Shown: positions 24,764 through 34,554, counted from the stretch's first letter. The stretch: DNA of 52,789 bases from Ruminococcus sp. (GCA_017433905.1 JAFRGI010000026.1:1-52789); one strand, 5' to 3'. Numbers and translations: made by a program. Notes: generated by a model from the sequence alone, not told the origin.

Positions 24764-25492
24764 CTACGATGCACTTTTCACCGTCAGCACCACAGAGAAT
24801 TCTCCTGAGCCAACGCTGGCGTACTCCTTGCAGATGGCTCTGAGCACACCGTCCTTGCCAAGGTAATACATCGCCTGATCAAGATTGTCGTCCGAAAGCG
24901 TTTTCTCCATGTTCTCCTCATATTTTTCGGGTTGAGCAGTCTTGTATTTCGACACATAATCCTGTTCCAATTGCTTCTTTAGCAATTCCTGTGCTTGTTC
25001 CGGCGTGATATTTACCGACTTCATCACACCCTCACTGCTCAGCTCCACGCCTGTTACGGCATGAAAATTATAGACGGAATAGTCAACCGCATGGGAAAAA
25101 AACACGCGGCGGATAACGACGCTCAGTACGTTGTCGTTTTCAAATTTTTCATAATCCAGCTTTTCGCAGGTCAGGCTGGTTAGCGCTGCACATTCTCTCT
25201 CCGCTTTTTCAAAATCGGTCAAATACTTTTCCGATATTTCTTCATTCGCCGCTTCCGCATCCTTGCTGTCCATATTGATGGAGGGAATGCGGTATACGGT
25301 ATCGTATGCGTTGCCGTTGTGATCGGTATATGTAAAGCTCTCTTCGCGAGCAACGGATACCTTATTTCTTTCCTTTTCCGCCTGAATAGCGGCCTCGGGC
25401 GCCGTTGTCGTCACCGGTTTGTCTCCCTCTCCGCAGCCTGAAAGCAACACGCACAGTGCCGCCGTCAGTACAACAATTCCTATTCTTTTCAT
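24764..25492 (-). CDS. Lipoprotein, RsiV/DUF3298-like
   Basis: A 242-residue protein with signal MKRIGIVVLTAALCVLLSGC (lipobox LSGC, Cys20) and a soluble extracellular domain. YTDHNGNAYDTVYRIPSINM and the closing EFSVVLTVKS recall the DUF3298/RsiV group, which includes lysozyme-binding anti-sigma factors. No sigma factor or cytoplasmic segment is present here, so an anti-sigma role is not supported. The ATG at 25492 lies 14 bases after GGAG, rather long. It has its own promoter. Confidence 0.6.
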   Translation of the reverse strand: MKRIGIVVLTAALCVLLSGCGEGDKPVTTTAPEAAIQAEKERNKVSVAREESFTYTDHNGNAYDTVYRIPSINMDSKDAEAANEEISEKYLTDFEKAERECAALTSLTCEKLDYEKFENDNVLSVVIRRVFFSHAVDYSVYNFHAVTGVELSSEGVMKSVNITPEQAQELLKKQLEQDYVSKYKTAQPEKYEENMEKTLSDDNLDQAMYYLGKDGVLRAICKEYASVGSGEFSVVLTVKSAS

Positions 25493-25530
25493 CAGATACC
25501 ACAAACTCCAAATTACTTTTTTAAATTTAT

Positions 25531-25559
25531 ATTATAGCATAGTTTTAGAATTTAATCAA
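25531..25559 (-). promoter_or_regulatory. Lipoprotein gene promoter
   Basis: Minus strand: -35 TTGATT (25554-25559), 17-bp spacer, extended -10 TGCTATAAT (TATAAT at 25531-25536). Confidence 0.8.
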
Positions 25560-25591
25560 GCATTTATTTCACAAATCCACGGCAACAGCAT

Positions 25592-25951
25592 TTACTTTTT
25601 TGACTGAAAAAGGATATTTAGAAGGAGTTCGGGATTAAGAGACGCTCTAAACATAAGCTTCTTCTTGCTCATTCTACCGGATTTAGCTTGATTCAATAGG
25701 GAAAGCGCAGTTTTGCGGAGAATGCTCATATTAAGAGGTGAATTGTCTTTTCTGGCACGCGAAGCATCCTCGCGGAAAATTTCATCCAAGCACCAATGAA
25801 GCTGATTTTCAATAGACCAATGCTTTCTGACAGAAAAGGCAAATTCATCTATGACATCACTCACGGCAAAGGTCTCGCCATCATAACTCCGCGCTGGATA
25901 AAACATATTCTTTGCGAAGAGATCGTTGACCGCTTTGTAAATACAGTGCAA
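25592..25951 (-). pseudogene. ISAs1-family transposase, C-terminal remnant
   Basis: About 119 codons match the end of ISAs1-family DDE transposases: VRKHWSIENQLHWCLDEIFREDASRARK and the following ILRKTALSLLNQ. The N-terminal two thirds, including the first catalytic acidic residues, are absent upstream (25952-26188 does not continue the frame). No clear terminal repeats remain. It is a decayed insertion between the lipoprotein gene and spoVT. Confidence 0.85.
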
Positions 25952-26188
25952 ATGCGTTCGTCATAGACGTAAATCAGGCATAAAATCTTCCGACTAACGG
26001 AAAACACATATTTTCCGTTACCGACATCACCCTAAATCGGCAAACAAAATGATTATAACGATATCGACCGCAAAAATGCTTTCTATGCAAAAGATGCTTT
26101 CCAGTAATCCCCATTGCCGCGCCCTGTATAATCTCTTTTCCAAATCACACAATAACTTTGCAAGTATTTGCTAAAGGAGTTTTTAGAT

Positions 26189-26731
26189 ATGAAGGCAACC
26201 GGCATCGTCAGAAGAATAGACGATTTGGGCAGGGTCGTAATTCCAAAAGAGATCCGCAGAACACTGCGTATCCGCGAGGGCGACCCGCTGGAGATTTATA
26301 CAGCAACAGATGGTGAAGTTATTTTCAAAAAATATTCGCCCGTGGGTGAACTGAGTGAATTCGCAGGACAATATGCGGACGTGATTGCACGGATCAGTTC
26401 TATGCCAACACTGATTTGTGACATAGATCATGTGATTGCAGCAGCAGGCATTTCAAAACGCGAGTTTTTAGAGCGTCGTGTTAGCTCCATTTTGGAGAGC
26501 TACATGGAGAACCGCAAAAGCTACGCCGCCACACCTCAGACTCTCGGCAATGTCCAGCCAATCGAAGGTGTGGAACACGACGCTGCTGTCATCTATCCCA
26601 TCATTGCCTCAGGCGACGTAATGGGAGCCGTTGTCATGCTTACCGGCGAACATGCAAAAATCCCTTCGGGGGTTGAAATTAAACTTGCACAATCCGCCGC
26701 AGCATTTCTCGGAAAACAAATGGAAAACTAA
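26189..26731 (+). CDS. spoVT: Stage V sporulation regulator SpoVT
   Basis: A 180-residue regulator with an N-terminal AbrB/SpoVT DNA-binding swapped hairpin (MKATGIVRRIDDLGRVVIPKEIRRTLRI...GDPLEIY) and a C-terminal GAF-like domain (about 55-180). SpoVT controls late forespore genes in endospore formers, so the host probably sporulates. ATG at 26189 with AAAGGAG eight bases upstream is chosen over a TTG further up. TATAAT at 26127-26132 is a possible -10 without a clear -35. Confidence 0.9.
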   Translation: MKATGIVRRIDDLGRVVIPKEIRRTLRIREGDPLEIYTATDGEVIFKKYSPVGELSEFAGQYADVIARISSMPTLICDIDHVIAAAGISKREFLERRVSSILESYMENRKSYAATPQTLGNVQPIEGVEHDAAVIYPIIASGDVMGAVVMLTGEHAKIPSGVEIKLAQSAAAFLGKQMEN

Positions 26732-26734
26732 TAC

Positions 26735-26888
26735 TACTATTCAATAAAACCCTTTAATATCTGTTGTGTTAAATTCCGTATAACTGCGTTGTCATCCTTG
26801 CAAGGCGTCAGCTTTGCGGTATCCTCCGCCTTGTTCTGCGAAAATTTTCGCTAACATCTGTTTTAAAGCGTTTTAATTGAAAATAGTA
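26735..26888. mobile_element. MITE-like element with terminal inverted repeats
   Basis: A 154-bp non-coding element. The left end (26735-26757, TACTATTCAATAAAACCCTT...) matches the reverse complement of the right end (26862-26888, TACTATTTTCAATTAAAACG...) over about 24 bp with small gaps. TA lies at both flanks. It begins four bases after the spoVT stop codon. No coding sequence; mobilised, if at all, by a transposase elsewhere. Confidence 0.6.
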
Positions 26889-26972
26889 TAAGTTGTGAGT
26901 TTACGAGGGAAAAACAACTAAACGCTTTTTCCTTAGGTTAACCGTTATCATGCAAAAACCAGCACAACACAA

Positions 26973-26999
26973 AAAAGACGTGCCGCACGCACGTCTTTT
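26973..26999. terminator. Bidirectional terminator of spoVT and ftsZ
   Basis: AAAAGACGTGC (26973-26983) pairs with GCACGTCTTTT (26989-26999), flanked by A and T runs, 22 bp past the ftsZ stop. Confidence 0.9.
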
Positions 27000-27020
27000 G
27001 CCTTTATGATAAAGAAATAT

Positions 27021-28127
27021 TTACTTATTGAAAATAGACATGATATCGTAGAATGTATCGTCATCCTCGTCCGTTGTATCCTTTGTCGCTTTCGAAACAG
27101 GCGCTGTTTCTACCGGCGAAGTATCAACAAGTACGTTAGTATCAACGGAAGCGGGCGCTGACTGCTCACCGGGAGTACCAAAACCCGTCGCAATAACGGT
27201 AACGCTCATTTCATCGTTCATTTTATCGTCAATCACGGCACCCCAGATGATGTTAGCATCCTCGCTGACCTTGTCTTTGATCATGGTCGCGGCAGTATCA
27301 ATATCCTCAAGGCTGATATCGGACGAAGCAGTGACATTGATGATCACTCCCTTTGCGCCGTCGATCGAAGTTTCCAACAGCGGAGAGGAAATAGCCTTTG
27401 TCGCAGCGATTTTCGCCTTATCCTTACCCGATGCCTTGCCCATTCCCATATGCGCGTTGCCGGCATCCTTCATGACAGAGGTAACATCTGCAAAGTCGAG
27501 GTTGATCAATCCGGGAAGCAAAATCAGATCGGAAATACTCTGAACACCCTGTCTGAGCACATCATCTGACATTTCAAAAGCATTGAGAAGCGTAATGGTC
27601 GTATCGGAAACCTTTTTGAGACCCTCGTTCGGAACGATTATCAGCGAATCCACGCAGGGAGTCAGTTCCTCAATGCCCTGTTCTGCCTGCGTCATTCTCT
27701 TTTTGCCCTCAAAGGCAAACGGCTTTGTCACAACGCCGACGGTAAGAATGCCCATATCCTTGGCAATTTTTGCAATAACGGGAGCTGCACCCGTACCTGT
27801 GCCGCCGCCCATACCGGCAGTGACAAATACCATATCTGTATCCTTGAGCAGAGCCGCAATCTCGTCCTTGCTCTCCTCTGCGGCGCTCTGACCGATTGTG
27901 GGATTGGCTCCCGCGCCTTTTCCTCTTGTCAGTTTCTCGCCAATGTGTATTTTTTGCGCAGCTTTGGAAAGACGGAGTACCGGCTCATCGGTATTAACAG
28001 CAATGAACTCTACATTCTTTATGCCTGTCGTGACCATTCTGTTAACAGCGTTTCCGCCGCCGCCACCTACACCGATTACTTTAATTTTCGGGGTATACTC
28101 ATTTTCCAGTTCCAGCTCAAATGCCAT
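27021..28127 (-). CDS. ftsZ: Cell division GTPase FtsZ
   Basis: A 368-residue tubulin-like GTPase that forms the division ring. Signature [13 protein letters not shown] and the N-terminal [14 protein letters not shown] are intact, and the T7-loop region and C-terminal domain follow. A short acidic linker leads to the conserved-type tail [13 protein letters not shown], which binds FtsA/SepF-like partners. ATG at 28127 has GGAGG upstream. It is the last gene of the division cluster, with its own promoter and a strong terminator. Confidence 0.97.
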   Translation of the reverse strand: MAFELELENEYTPKIKVIGVGGGGGNAVNRMVTTGIKNVEFIAVNTDEPVLRLSKAAQKIHIGEKLTRGKGAGANPTIGQSAAEESKDEIAALLKDTDMVFVTAGMGGGTGTGAAPVIAKIAKDMGILTVGVVTKPFAFEGKKRMTQAEQGIEELTPCVDSLIIVPNEGLKKVSDTTITLLNAFEMSDDVLRQGVQSISDLILLPGLINLDFADVTSVMKDAGNAHMGMGKASGKDKAKIAATKAISSPLLETSIDGAKGVIINVTASSDISLEDIDTAATMIKDKVSEDANIIWGAVIDDKMNDEMSVTVIATGFGTPGEQSAPASVDTNVLVDTSPVETAPVSKATKDTTDEDDDTFYDIMSIFNK

Positions 28128-28203
28128 TTTGTTTTCCTCCTAACGCTTTCTTCGTATATCAAAGAAAAGTGCCAAATTTCGCATTTTACATAGTTGTGTA
28201 ATT

Positions 28204-28232
28204 ATTTTATCACACAATCGTAAAAATAGCAA
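28204..28232 (-). promoter_or_regulatory. ftsZ promoter
   Basis: Minus strand: -35 TTGCTA (28227-28232), 17-bp spacer, -10 TAAAAT (28204-28209), giving a leader of about 70 bases. Confidence 0.6.
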
Positions 28233-28267
28233 TGCTTTTGACGGGATTTTTTCCTGTGATTTTTTAC

Positions 28268-29701
28268 CTAAAATTGCGGAACTTCAGCGTTATAACCGTA
28301 ATCCTGCACACCACCGCCGTTTATACTGTTATCCGAATAGCCATTCCAGTAGTTGGAGCCGCCCGACCAATCGTAACCGCCCGAACCATTATAAGTGTCC
28401 CCCGACCAGTCGTAACCGCCGCCCCAGTCGTTGATATAATCTCCTCCGTCCCATGAATTGGTATCGCCGTTCCAGTCATAGCTGTTTGTTGTGCCTCCTC
28501 CGTTATTCTCCGGAGCAGTGGTCGCAGGAACGGATCCCTGCTGCGTTGTCTGCGGCACGGAAGCAGCGGGTACATAACGTGATATTTTATTCTTGGCGCA
28601 TGTCGATACATCAAGCGTACCGTAAATCTCCCCTGTATGGTTGGGATCCAGTTTTTTGTCGATGATCGCCTGCGCCGTGCGCAGCTTATAATCCAGATCC
28701 TCCGAAAAACCAAGATTAATCTTTATCCTGCCCTCATAATCAATCGTGATTTCGGTGGTGTTTGTCACATCGAAACCAACCACACCCGTAAACTGGTTGT
28801 CTGCGAGACTCTTTGCCACGCTGCCGAGCAACTCGGGAACAGCAGGATCATCAAACTTGATATAGGAACCTACCTCTGTGCCGCTGACTTCGCCGCAAAT
28901 CAACTCGGGTAACTCTCCCGGCTTCTGATCCGTACGCTCAAGCACCCTGCCCTTTGCGCTGACAAGCAGAAAATTGTTGCCTTCCGTCATATAGTACGCC
29001 GGCACCGCGTCAGTTATGGTAATAACAATTGTATCCGGAATCGAAAAATTAACGCGCGCATCCTCGACGTAAGCAAAGTTCTTAACAATTTCCTCAGGCG
29101 TGCTGTTCATCTTGGCAATAAAAATATTTTGCTGCAACGAAACGTTGCTGTAGCTGACAATCTGGTCGTCATAGTAATATGAACATCCCTCTACGGCAAT
29201 TTTCTCCGTCTTGAAAAGCACGGTAAAGCTGAGAATCACGCCGATCGCAATAACCATCACCAAAATTGCCGCCGTAATCAAAATACGCCGTATCCGCACT
29301 TGCTTGGAGGTTAGGGGCTTTTTGTTGCGGCGAATGGTTTCGGTCTCCTGCTTGCGAATGATTTTCGCACGGCGTTCGCGGCGTTTTTTTTCGCTGTACT
29401 CATCTATGTAATAGCCGTCCTCAAAGTCCCGCGGCTTTAAGTTGCGGATCTTTTCCTCGCTTTCGCGGCGGAACTTTTCTTCACGGCTGATTTTTTCAAA
29501 TTTAGCGGTTTTGCCTGAATTAACAGCCTCCTGAATTTTGCTGGAGGAGCCTTTTCCGGAAGCGCCGTCTTTTTGTTTTTTGGATTTGGAAGAGGATTTT
29601 TTCGCCCTTTTTTCCTGCTCTCGATGGAACTTCTGCGCCTGCTTTGCGTTCTCCTTGCGCTGCTTCAGAAGCTCCTTTTTCTCTTTTGGGCTGAGTGCCA
29701 T
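28268..29701 (-). CDS. ftsQ: FtsQ/DivIB-type division protein with unusual C-terminal tail
   Basis: A 477-residue bitopic protein. It has a long basic cytoplasmic region (1-135, Lys/Arg/Glu-rich), one TM helix (about 140-165), then a POTRA domain (FKTEKIAVEGCSYYYDDQIVS...) and a FtsQ beta domain to about 380. The last 90 residues are Thr/Pro then a Gly/Trp/Tyr/Asp-rich tail with GGYDWSGD and GGYDWSGG. FtsQ/DivIB links early and late divisome proteins and binds FtsL. The tail is not typical and would lie outside the membrane. The ATG at 29701 has GGAGG seven bases upstream; an ATG six bases earlier is too close to it. Confidence 0.85.
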   Translation of the reverse strand: MALSPKEKKELLKQRKENAKQAQKFHREQEKRAKKSSSKSKKQKDGASGKGSSSKIQEAVNSGKTAKFEKISREEKFRRESEEKIRNLKPRDFEDGYYIDEYSEKKRRERRAKIIRKQETETIRRNKKPLTSKQVRIRRILITAAILVMVIAIGVILSFTVLFKTEKIAVEGCSYYYDDQIVSYSNVSLQQNIFIAKMNSTPEEIVKNFAYVEDARVNFSIPDTIVITITDAVPAYYMTEGNNFLLVSAKGRVLERTDQKPGELPELICGEVSGTEVGSYIKFDDPAVPELLGSVAKSLADNQFTGVVGFDVTNTTEITIDYEGRIKINLGFSEDLDYKLRTAQAIIDKKLDPNHTGEIYGTLDVSTCAKNKISRYVPAASVPQTTQQGSVPATTAPENNGGGTTNSYDWNGDTNSWDGGDYINDWGGGYDWSGDTYNGSGGYDWSGGSNYWNGYSDNSINGGGVQDYGYNAEVPQF

Positions 29702-29754
29702 AGGCATACCTCCTTTTCACGTCTTTTATATCTTTTCACTCTTGTGGCAGCATT

Positions 29755-31008
29755 TTACACCTTTTTGATATCCGCTCCGAGAGACGCAAGCGCCAAATCA
29801 AAGTTTTCATAACCGCGCTCCAAATATCGGACTCCGCTGACAAGCGTATCGCCCTCTGCACAAAGAGCCGCGGTTATCAGTGCCGCCGCACCGCGCAAAT
29901 CCGTCGCCTCAACAGACGTGCCGTATAGCCCCGGTACCCCCTCCACGACGGCTACCTTCCCCTCAGTGCGAACAATCGCTCCCATCCTTGCCAGTTCAGC
30001 AATATGGCGGTAACGATTCTCAAAAATATTTTCAATAAAAACCGTCGTTCCCTCCGCTGTACAGGTCGCCGCCATCAAAGGTGCCTGCGCGTCCGTAGGG
30101 AATCCCGGATAGGGCATGGTGCGGATCATGCGCACGGAATGCAATCGCTGCGGTGCCGTCAGCCGGACGTCTCTGTCGCTGAGCGTTACGCGGCATCCGC
30201 TCTCCTCAAAAACCGGAATAACCGCACCTAAATGACTCACCATCGCTCCCTTTAGGACAATTTCGGATCCTGTAACCGCCGCACACGACATGAACGTCGC
30301 CGCAACAATACGGTCGGGGATGATCGTATGTGCCGCACTGTGCAGGGAGGTTACACCGTCAATCACAATCACGCCTTCGCCCGCACCGTAAATCTTTGCG
30401 CCGCATTTGTTTAAGTAATCGGCAAGGTCGCAGATCTCCGGCTCCCTCGCCGCATTGGATATAGTCGTGGTACCACTCGCAAGCGTCGCGGCAATCATCA
30501 CATCCTCTGTCGCTCCGACACTCGGAAACGACAGGGAAATCTTTGCGCCGCGTAATCCATATGGAGCACTGCATTCCAACACACCGTACTTTTCTTCTAT
30601 CTCTGCTCCCAGTCCGCGCAGCGCACTGAGGTGCATATCAATCGGTCGCGGACCGATTTCACAGCCTCCCGGAAAACTGAGACGCGCTCTGCCCGTGCGC
30701 GCGAGCACCGCACCCAAAAATACAATCGAGCTACGGGTTTTGCGCATCAGAGAATCGGGGATCTCCGAACGACACACATCGTCGCAGCTTATCAGCAGCG
30801 TCCCGTCTGTACGCGCCGCCCTGCCGCCGAGATAGCGCAAAATCGCACAGGAAGCTTCTACATCCGATAACCGCGGACAATTAAAGATAACGTTTTCTCC
30901 CTTGGTGAGCAAGGTTGCTGCAATAATCGGCAACGCGCTGTTTTTTGCGCCCTGCACACAAACCTCGCCTGCCAACCGCTGTCGTCCTGCAATCAATAAC
31001 TTTGACAT
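29755..31008 (-). CDS. murA: UDP-N-acetylglucosamine 1-carboxyvinyltransferase
   Basis: A 417-residue EPSP-synthase-fold enzyme for the first committed step of peptidoglycan synthesis (enolpyruvyl transfer from PEP). Lys22 (GAKNSALP) and the catalytic Cys116 (FPGGCEIGPRPIDMH) are present; a Cys there is the form that reacts with fosfomycin. It lies between murG and ftsQ in the division cluster, a common place for one of the MurA copies of Firmicutes. The chromosome may have a second copy elsewhere. Confidence 0.96.
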   Translation of the reverse strand: MSKLLIAGRQRLAGEVCVQGAKNSALPIIAATLLTKGENVIFNCPRLSDVEASCAILRYLGGRAARTDGTLLISCDDVCRSEIPDSLMRKTRSSIVFLGAVLARTGRARLSFPGGCEIGPRPIDMHLSALRGLGAEIEEKYGVLECSAPYGLRGAKISLSFPSVGATEDVMIAATLASGTTTISNAAREPEICDLADYLNKCGAKIYGAGEGVIVIDGVTSLHSAAHTIIPDRIVAATFMSCAAVTGSEIVLKGAMVSHLGAVIPVFEESGCRVTLSDRDVRLTAPQRLHSVRMIRTMPYPGFPTDAQAPLMAATCTAEGTTVFIENIFENRYRHIAELARMGAIVRTEGKVAVVEGVPGLYGTSVEATDLRGAAALITAALCAEGDTLVSGVRYLERGYENFDLALASLGADIKKV

Positions 31009-31079
31009 ACTGACACCCTCTTTGAAAGAATACAGTACATCTTATGAATCAAACGGCAGTTCGTGATTGACGATTATGC

Positions 31080-32201
31080 TCAGCGATTGTTTTCAATCAC
31101 CTTTTTGACAATGGAATATATGCGCTCACACGCATTGGTAATTGCCATCCGCTTGGCACATGCGCCGTATCTGTCGAGACGATCCGGGTCGCTTAACATT
31201 TCATCGACTTTTTTAGCGAGCAGTTCTCCCGTCAACTCACTCTCCTCTATCAGTTCTGCCGCACCCGCGTTCACAAGTGCCATCGCGTTGTGATACTGAT
31301 GATTTTCTGCCACATTGGGAGAGGGAATCAGGATAGCCGGCTTTCCCATCGCCTGCAGCTCGCTGAGCGTAATCGCACCTGCACGGCAAATCACAAGATC
31401 CGCCGCCGCCATACATTCGGGCATATTGTCAATATAAGGTCTGATATCCAGATTGGGCGCTTTACCAAGTTCAACGCCCTTTTCTTCTATCAGTTTGGGA
31501 AAGAAACCACCATACTGTCCGTAAGCATGAATATGCTGATATCTGCCGTCCGTGCCGCTGCGCGCCACCATATCGGCGACAGCCTCATTGATCTTCTGCG
31601 CGCCGAGACTGCCACCAAACGACAGCACTACGGGACGCTGATCGAGTCCGAGCGCTTGACGCGAGGTTTCCCTGTCGACCGTCAGGATCTCAGCGCGCAC
31701 CGGATTGCCCGTAACCACCACATCGACATCAGGAAAGTATTTCTTTGCTGCCTCTACGGCAAGCATCACTTTTTTTACGCGCTTGCGCAGCAGCTTATTG
31801 GTAATGCCGGGATAAGCATTCTGCTCATGAATCAGACAAGGCACGCCCAAACGCGCCGCCGTACGGACAACGGGTCCTGACACATAACCGCCCGTACCGA
31901 TACAAATATCGGGGCAAAATTTCTGAATTATTTTTTTTGCCTGCGCCGAGGATGAAAACGTCCGACGCACCGTCTTGAGATTTGCTGCCACGTCTCCGGG
32001 CTTGAATCCGCGCTTGAAGCCGCTGATTGTGATAGACTTGATTTCGTAGCCCGCCCGGCTGACAAGCCGCTGCTCCATGCCGTTCGTGTTGCCGATAAAA
32101 AGAAACTCCGTATCGGGACGCAAGGACCGGATATAACCTGCAATAGCGAGCGCCGGATTGATATGTCCCGCCGTGCCGCCGCCCGCAAGTAAAATCTTCA
32201 T
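31080..32201 (-). CDS. murG: Lipid II synthase MurG
   Basis: A 373-residue GT28 glycosyltransferase that adds GlcNAc to lipid I at the inner membrane face. The N-terminal GGGTAGHINPALAIA loop, HEQNAYPG and the C-terminal UDP-binding region (ICRAGAITLSELQAMGKPAILIPSP) are all visible. ATG at 32201 follows GGGGAGG by six bases, 12 bp after ftsW. Confidence 0.96.
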   Translation of the reverse strand: MKILLAGGGTAGHINPALAIAGYIRSLRPDTEFLFIGNTNGMEQRLVSRAGYEIKSITISGFKRGFKPGDVAANLKTVRRTFSSSAQAKKIIQKFCPDICIGTGGYVSGPVVRTAARLGVPCLIHEQNAYPGITNKLLRKRVKKVMLAVEAAKKYFPDVDVVVTGNPVRAEILTVDRETSRQALGLDQRPVVLSFGGSLGAQKINEAVADMVARSGTDGRYQHIHAYGQYGGFFPKLIEEKGVELGKAPNLDIRPYIDNMPECMAAADLVICRAGAITLSELQAMGKPAILIPSPNVAENHQYHNAMALVNAGAAELIEESELTGELLAKKVDEMLSDPDRLDRYGACAKRMAITNACERIYSIVKKVIENNR

Positions 32202-32213
32202 AAAGAACCTCCC

Positions 32214-33473
32214 CTATTGTCGTTCAATATTCGCTGTCCGCGAAATGGAAAGCACAATGCCCATCTGCCCGAGAAGCATTATCAATGAAGAACCTCCGTA
32301 ACTGAAAAACGGCAAACTGATTCCCGTATTAGGCAACCAGTCGGTGATAACCAAAATATTGAGGACAACCTGAATCCCGATCTGAGAAGTCAGTCCGATT
32401 CCCAGCAATTTCCCGAATTTATCCTTGGCACGCAGAGAGAGTGTAATACCTCTCCAGATAAGCAGAGCAAAAATCAGAAGGATGATCGTCGCGCCGATTA
32501 ACCCCAACTCCTCGACCACAATCGCAAAGATAAAGTCATTCTGCGGTTCGGGAAGATAAAGATATTTTTGACGCGACTGTCCGAGGCCGAGCCCCCACAA
32601 TCCGCCCGAACCAATGGCATAAAGCGAATTGCGCGTCTGCCATGTTGTCTGCCACATTTCTTCCGAAGTATATTCGAGCGCCTGTCCCCATCCGTCCATA
32701 CGACTCATAGCGTAAGACAATCCGCCCGTAACGGCCAACATCAGTACCACTCCAATCAAAATGATACCGCCAATCAGCAAATACTTGGTTTTCATGCCGC
32801 CGATATAAAGCATCAGCACCGTAAGCATACCGATAATAACAATACCCGAGTAGTGCGGCTCCAAAAAGAGCAGCATGGCGATGGATCCGAAAATGACCAC
32901 ACCGGGCAATACACTGAATTTCGCGAGCCGCATTTTATCGTAATATTTGCTTGCCCAATGCGCAAAAAAGAGAATAATCGCCAGTTTTGCAATCTCCGAA
33001 GGCTGGATATTAAACATGCCGAGCGGAATCCAACGCTTGACACCGCCCTCACCGGCAGGAAGCACCAATACAATCAGCAGACATACGTACGCAAACACCA
33101 GCACCAGCGGCGCAACCTTATGAAGCTTGTTGTAATTAAAGAACGAAGCCGCGCCCATCACAACAATGCCGATGGCAATAAAAATCAACTGCCGAATTAA
33201 GTAATAGTAACTGTCTCCCTGTGTATAGTACGCAAACGCATAGCTGGCGGAGAACATCATAATGGTGCCGATTGTCAAAAGAATCAACAAGATAATGCAA
33301 AAAGGCAGGTCAATGCCCATGCCGACAGCAAACCACTTCGCGTTTTTCATTTTTCGCTGACGGGAGGGACGTATAAAGAGTCTCTCCTTTTTCTCCGCCT
33401 GCGACGCTTGATATCGGTCATCATACATGCGGTTAACGTCGGCTTTATATAGTAATTTTCTGTTTGGAGCCAT
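32214..33473 (-). CDS. ftsW: Septal peptidoglycan polymerase FtsW
   Basis: A 419-residue SEDS-family protein with about ten TM helices and a 50-residue charged cytoplasmic start. Conserved segments include FNIQPSEIAKLAIILFFA, LPEPQNDFIFAIVVEELG and LPFFSYGGSS. It polymerises lipid II at the septum with its class B PBP partner, here encoded two genes upstream. The ATG at 33473 has GGAGG six bases upstream; a GTG precedes it. It follows mraY directly, where many Firmicutes have murD. Confidence 0.95.
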   Translation of the reverse strand: MAPNRKLLYKADVNRMYDDRYQASQAEKKERLFIRPSRQRKMKNAKWFAVGMGIDLPFCIILLILLTIGTIMMFSASYAFAYYTQGDSYYYLIRQLIFIAIGIVVMGAASFFNYNKLHKVAPLVLVFAYVCLLIVLVLPAGEGGVKRWIPLGMFNIQPSEIAKLAIILFFAHWASKYYDKMRLAKFSVLPGVVIFGSIAMLLFLEPHYSGIVIIGMLTVLMLYIGGMKTKYLLIGGIILIGVVLMLAVTGGLSYAMSRMDGWGQALEYTSEEMWQTTWQTRNSLYAIGSGGLWGLGLGQSRQKYLYLPEPQNDFIFAIVVEELGLIGATIILLIFALLIWRGITLSLRAKDKFGKLLGIGLTSQIGIQVVLNILVITDWLPNTGISLPFFSYGGSSLIMLLGQMGIVLSISRTANIERQ

Positions 33474-33513
33474 CACTTACCTCCGGACTCGTTGTTGTAT
33501 TATGCATAAAAGG

Positions 33514-34554
33514 TTACTGAACGTGGACGCCAAAGAGCACCGACAAAAACGCAAGTACGCCGAAGCCGGCCGTCACAAGACTGAATACGCCAACAACCTT
33601 CACCTCGCTCCAGCCGCACATCTCAAAATGATGATGGATCGGCGCCATCCTGAACAAGCGCTTACCGTGGGTCAGCTTGAAATAACCAACCTGAAGCATA
33701 ACCGAGAACATCTCACAAAGATAGATAATTCCAAGGGGCAGCAGGAGAATCGGCATATTAACCGCAAACGCCAGCGCACAAACGATACCGCCGAGAAAAA
33801 GCGAACCCGTATCGCCCATAAACACTCTCGCGGGATGAAAATTCCAAAGCAAAAATCCCAGACATGCACCCGCGACAACCGCACTGACGGCTGTGACGCC
33901 GAGAGAATACACCTTGCTGGCAACGAGCATAAAGCTGACAGCGACAAAAAATGTCACCGAGCCGACAAGACCGTCCACACCGTCTGTCAGATTGACCGCG
34001 TTCACAACGCCGACAATCACAACAGCAGAGATAATATAGTAGAAGAAACCAAGATCAACTGTGCCGATAAAAGGAATCACCGTGGATGTGCCGTAGCCTG
34101 CGATGCCGAGAACGGCAAGATACGCCGCCGCAGCCGCGAACTGCAACACTAACTTCTGTACAGCAGTCAGACCGAGATTGCGTTTTTTTACAACCTTTGT
34201 GTAATCATCAATAAAGCCGATCAAGCCGTTGGCAAGCGCCAAACCAAGCCCCGCGAAAATGAAGGTAACCTCATGACTGACATCTGCAAAATAAATATCA
34301 ATGAAGTTCGTGCCGGCAATCATGTATATCACTGTGCTGATGACCGAAACCAGCACAATAGCAACAATAAACATGATTCCTCCCATGATAGGCGTACCTT
34401 GCTTACTCTTGTGCCATTTGGGTCCTTCCTCCAGAATGGTCTGCCCAAAATGGAGCCTGCGCAGAAAAGGAATCAATCGCTTTCCCACGGACGCCGAAAT
34501 CAGGAAGGCAGCAATTGCCGCACAAAACGTCCATATTCCGTAAACTAACATCAT
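33514..34554 (-). CDS. mraY: Phospho-MurNAc-pentapeptide translocase MraY
   Basis: A 346-residue polytopic enzyme making lipid I from UDP-MurNAc-pentapeptide and undecaprenyl phosphate. Motifs include GTPTMGG-like GTPIMGG, FIDDYTKV (Asp-Asp), NLTDGVDGL and the HHH motif in MAPIHHHFEMCGWSE. About ten TM helices. Two ATGs in tandem; the first, at 34554, is eight bases after AGGA. Confidence 0.96.
   Translation of the reverse strand: MMLVYGIWTFCAAIAAFLISASVGKRLIPFLRRLHFGQTILEEGPKWHKSKQGTPIMGGIMFIVAIVLVSVISTVIYMIAGTNFIDIYFADVSHEVTFIFAGLGLALANGLIGFIDDYTKVVKKRNLGLTAVQKLVLQFAAAAAYLAVLGIAGYGTSTVIPFIGTVDLGFFYYIISAVVIVGVVNAVNLTDGVDGLVGSVTFFVAVSFMLVASKVYSLGVTAVSAVVAGACLGFLLWNFHPARVFMGDTGSLFLGGIVCALAFAVNMPILLLPLGIIYLCEMFSVMLQVGYFKLTHGKRLFRMAPIHHHFEMCGWSEVKVVGVFSLVTAGFGVLAFLSVLFGVHVQ

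Noticed and set aside
24764..25492. An RsiV-type anti-sigma factor
   Set aside because: It is a lipoprotein without a cytoplasmic domain or adjacent sigma factor gene, so only the extracellular fold may be shared.
25592..25951. An active insertion sequence
   Set aside because: Only the C-terminal third of the transposase remains and no terminal repeats were found.
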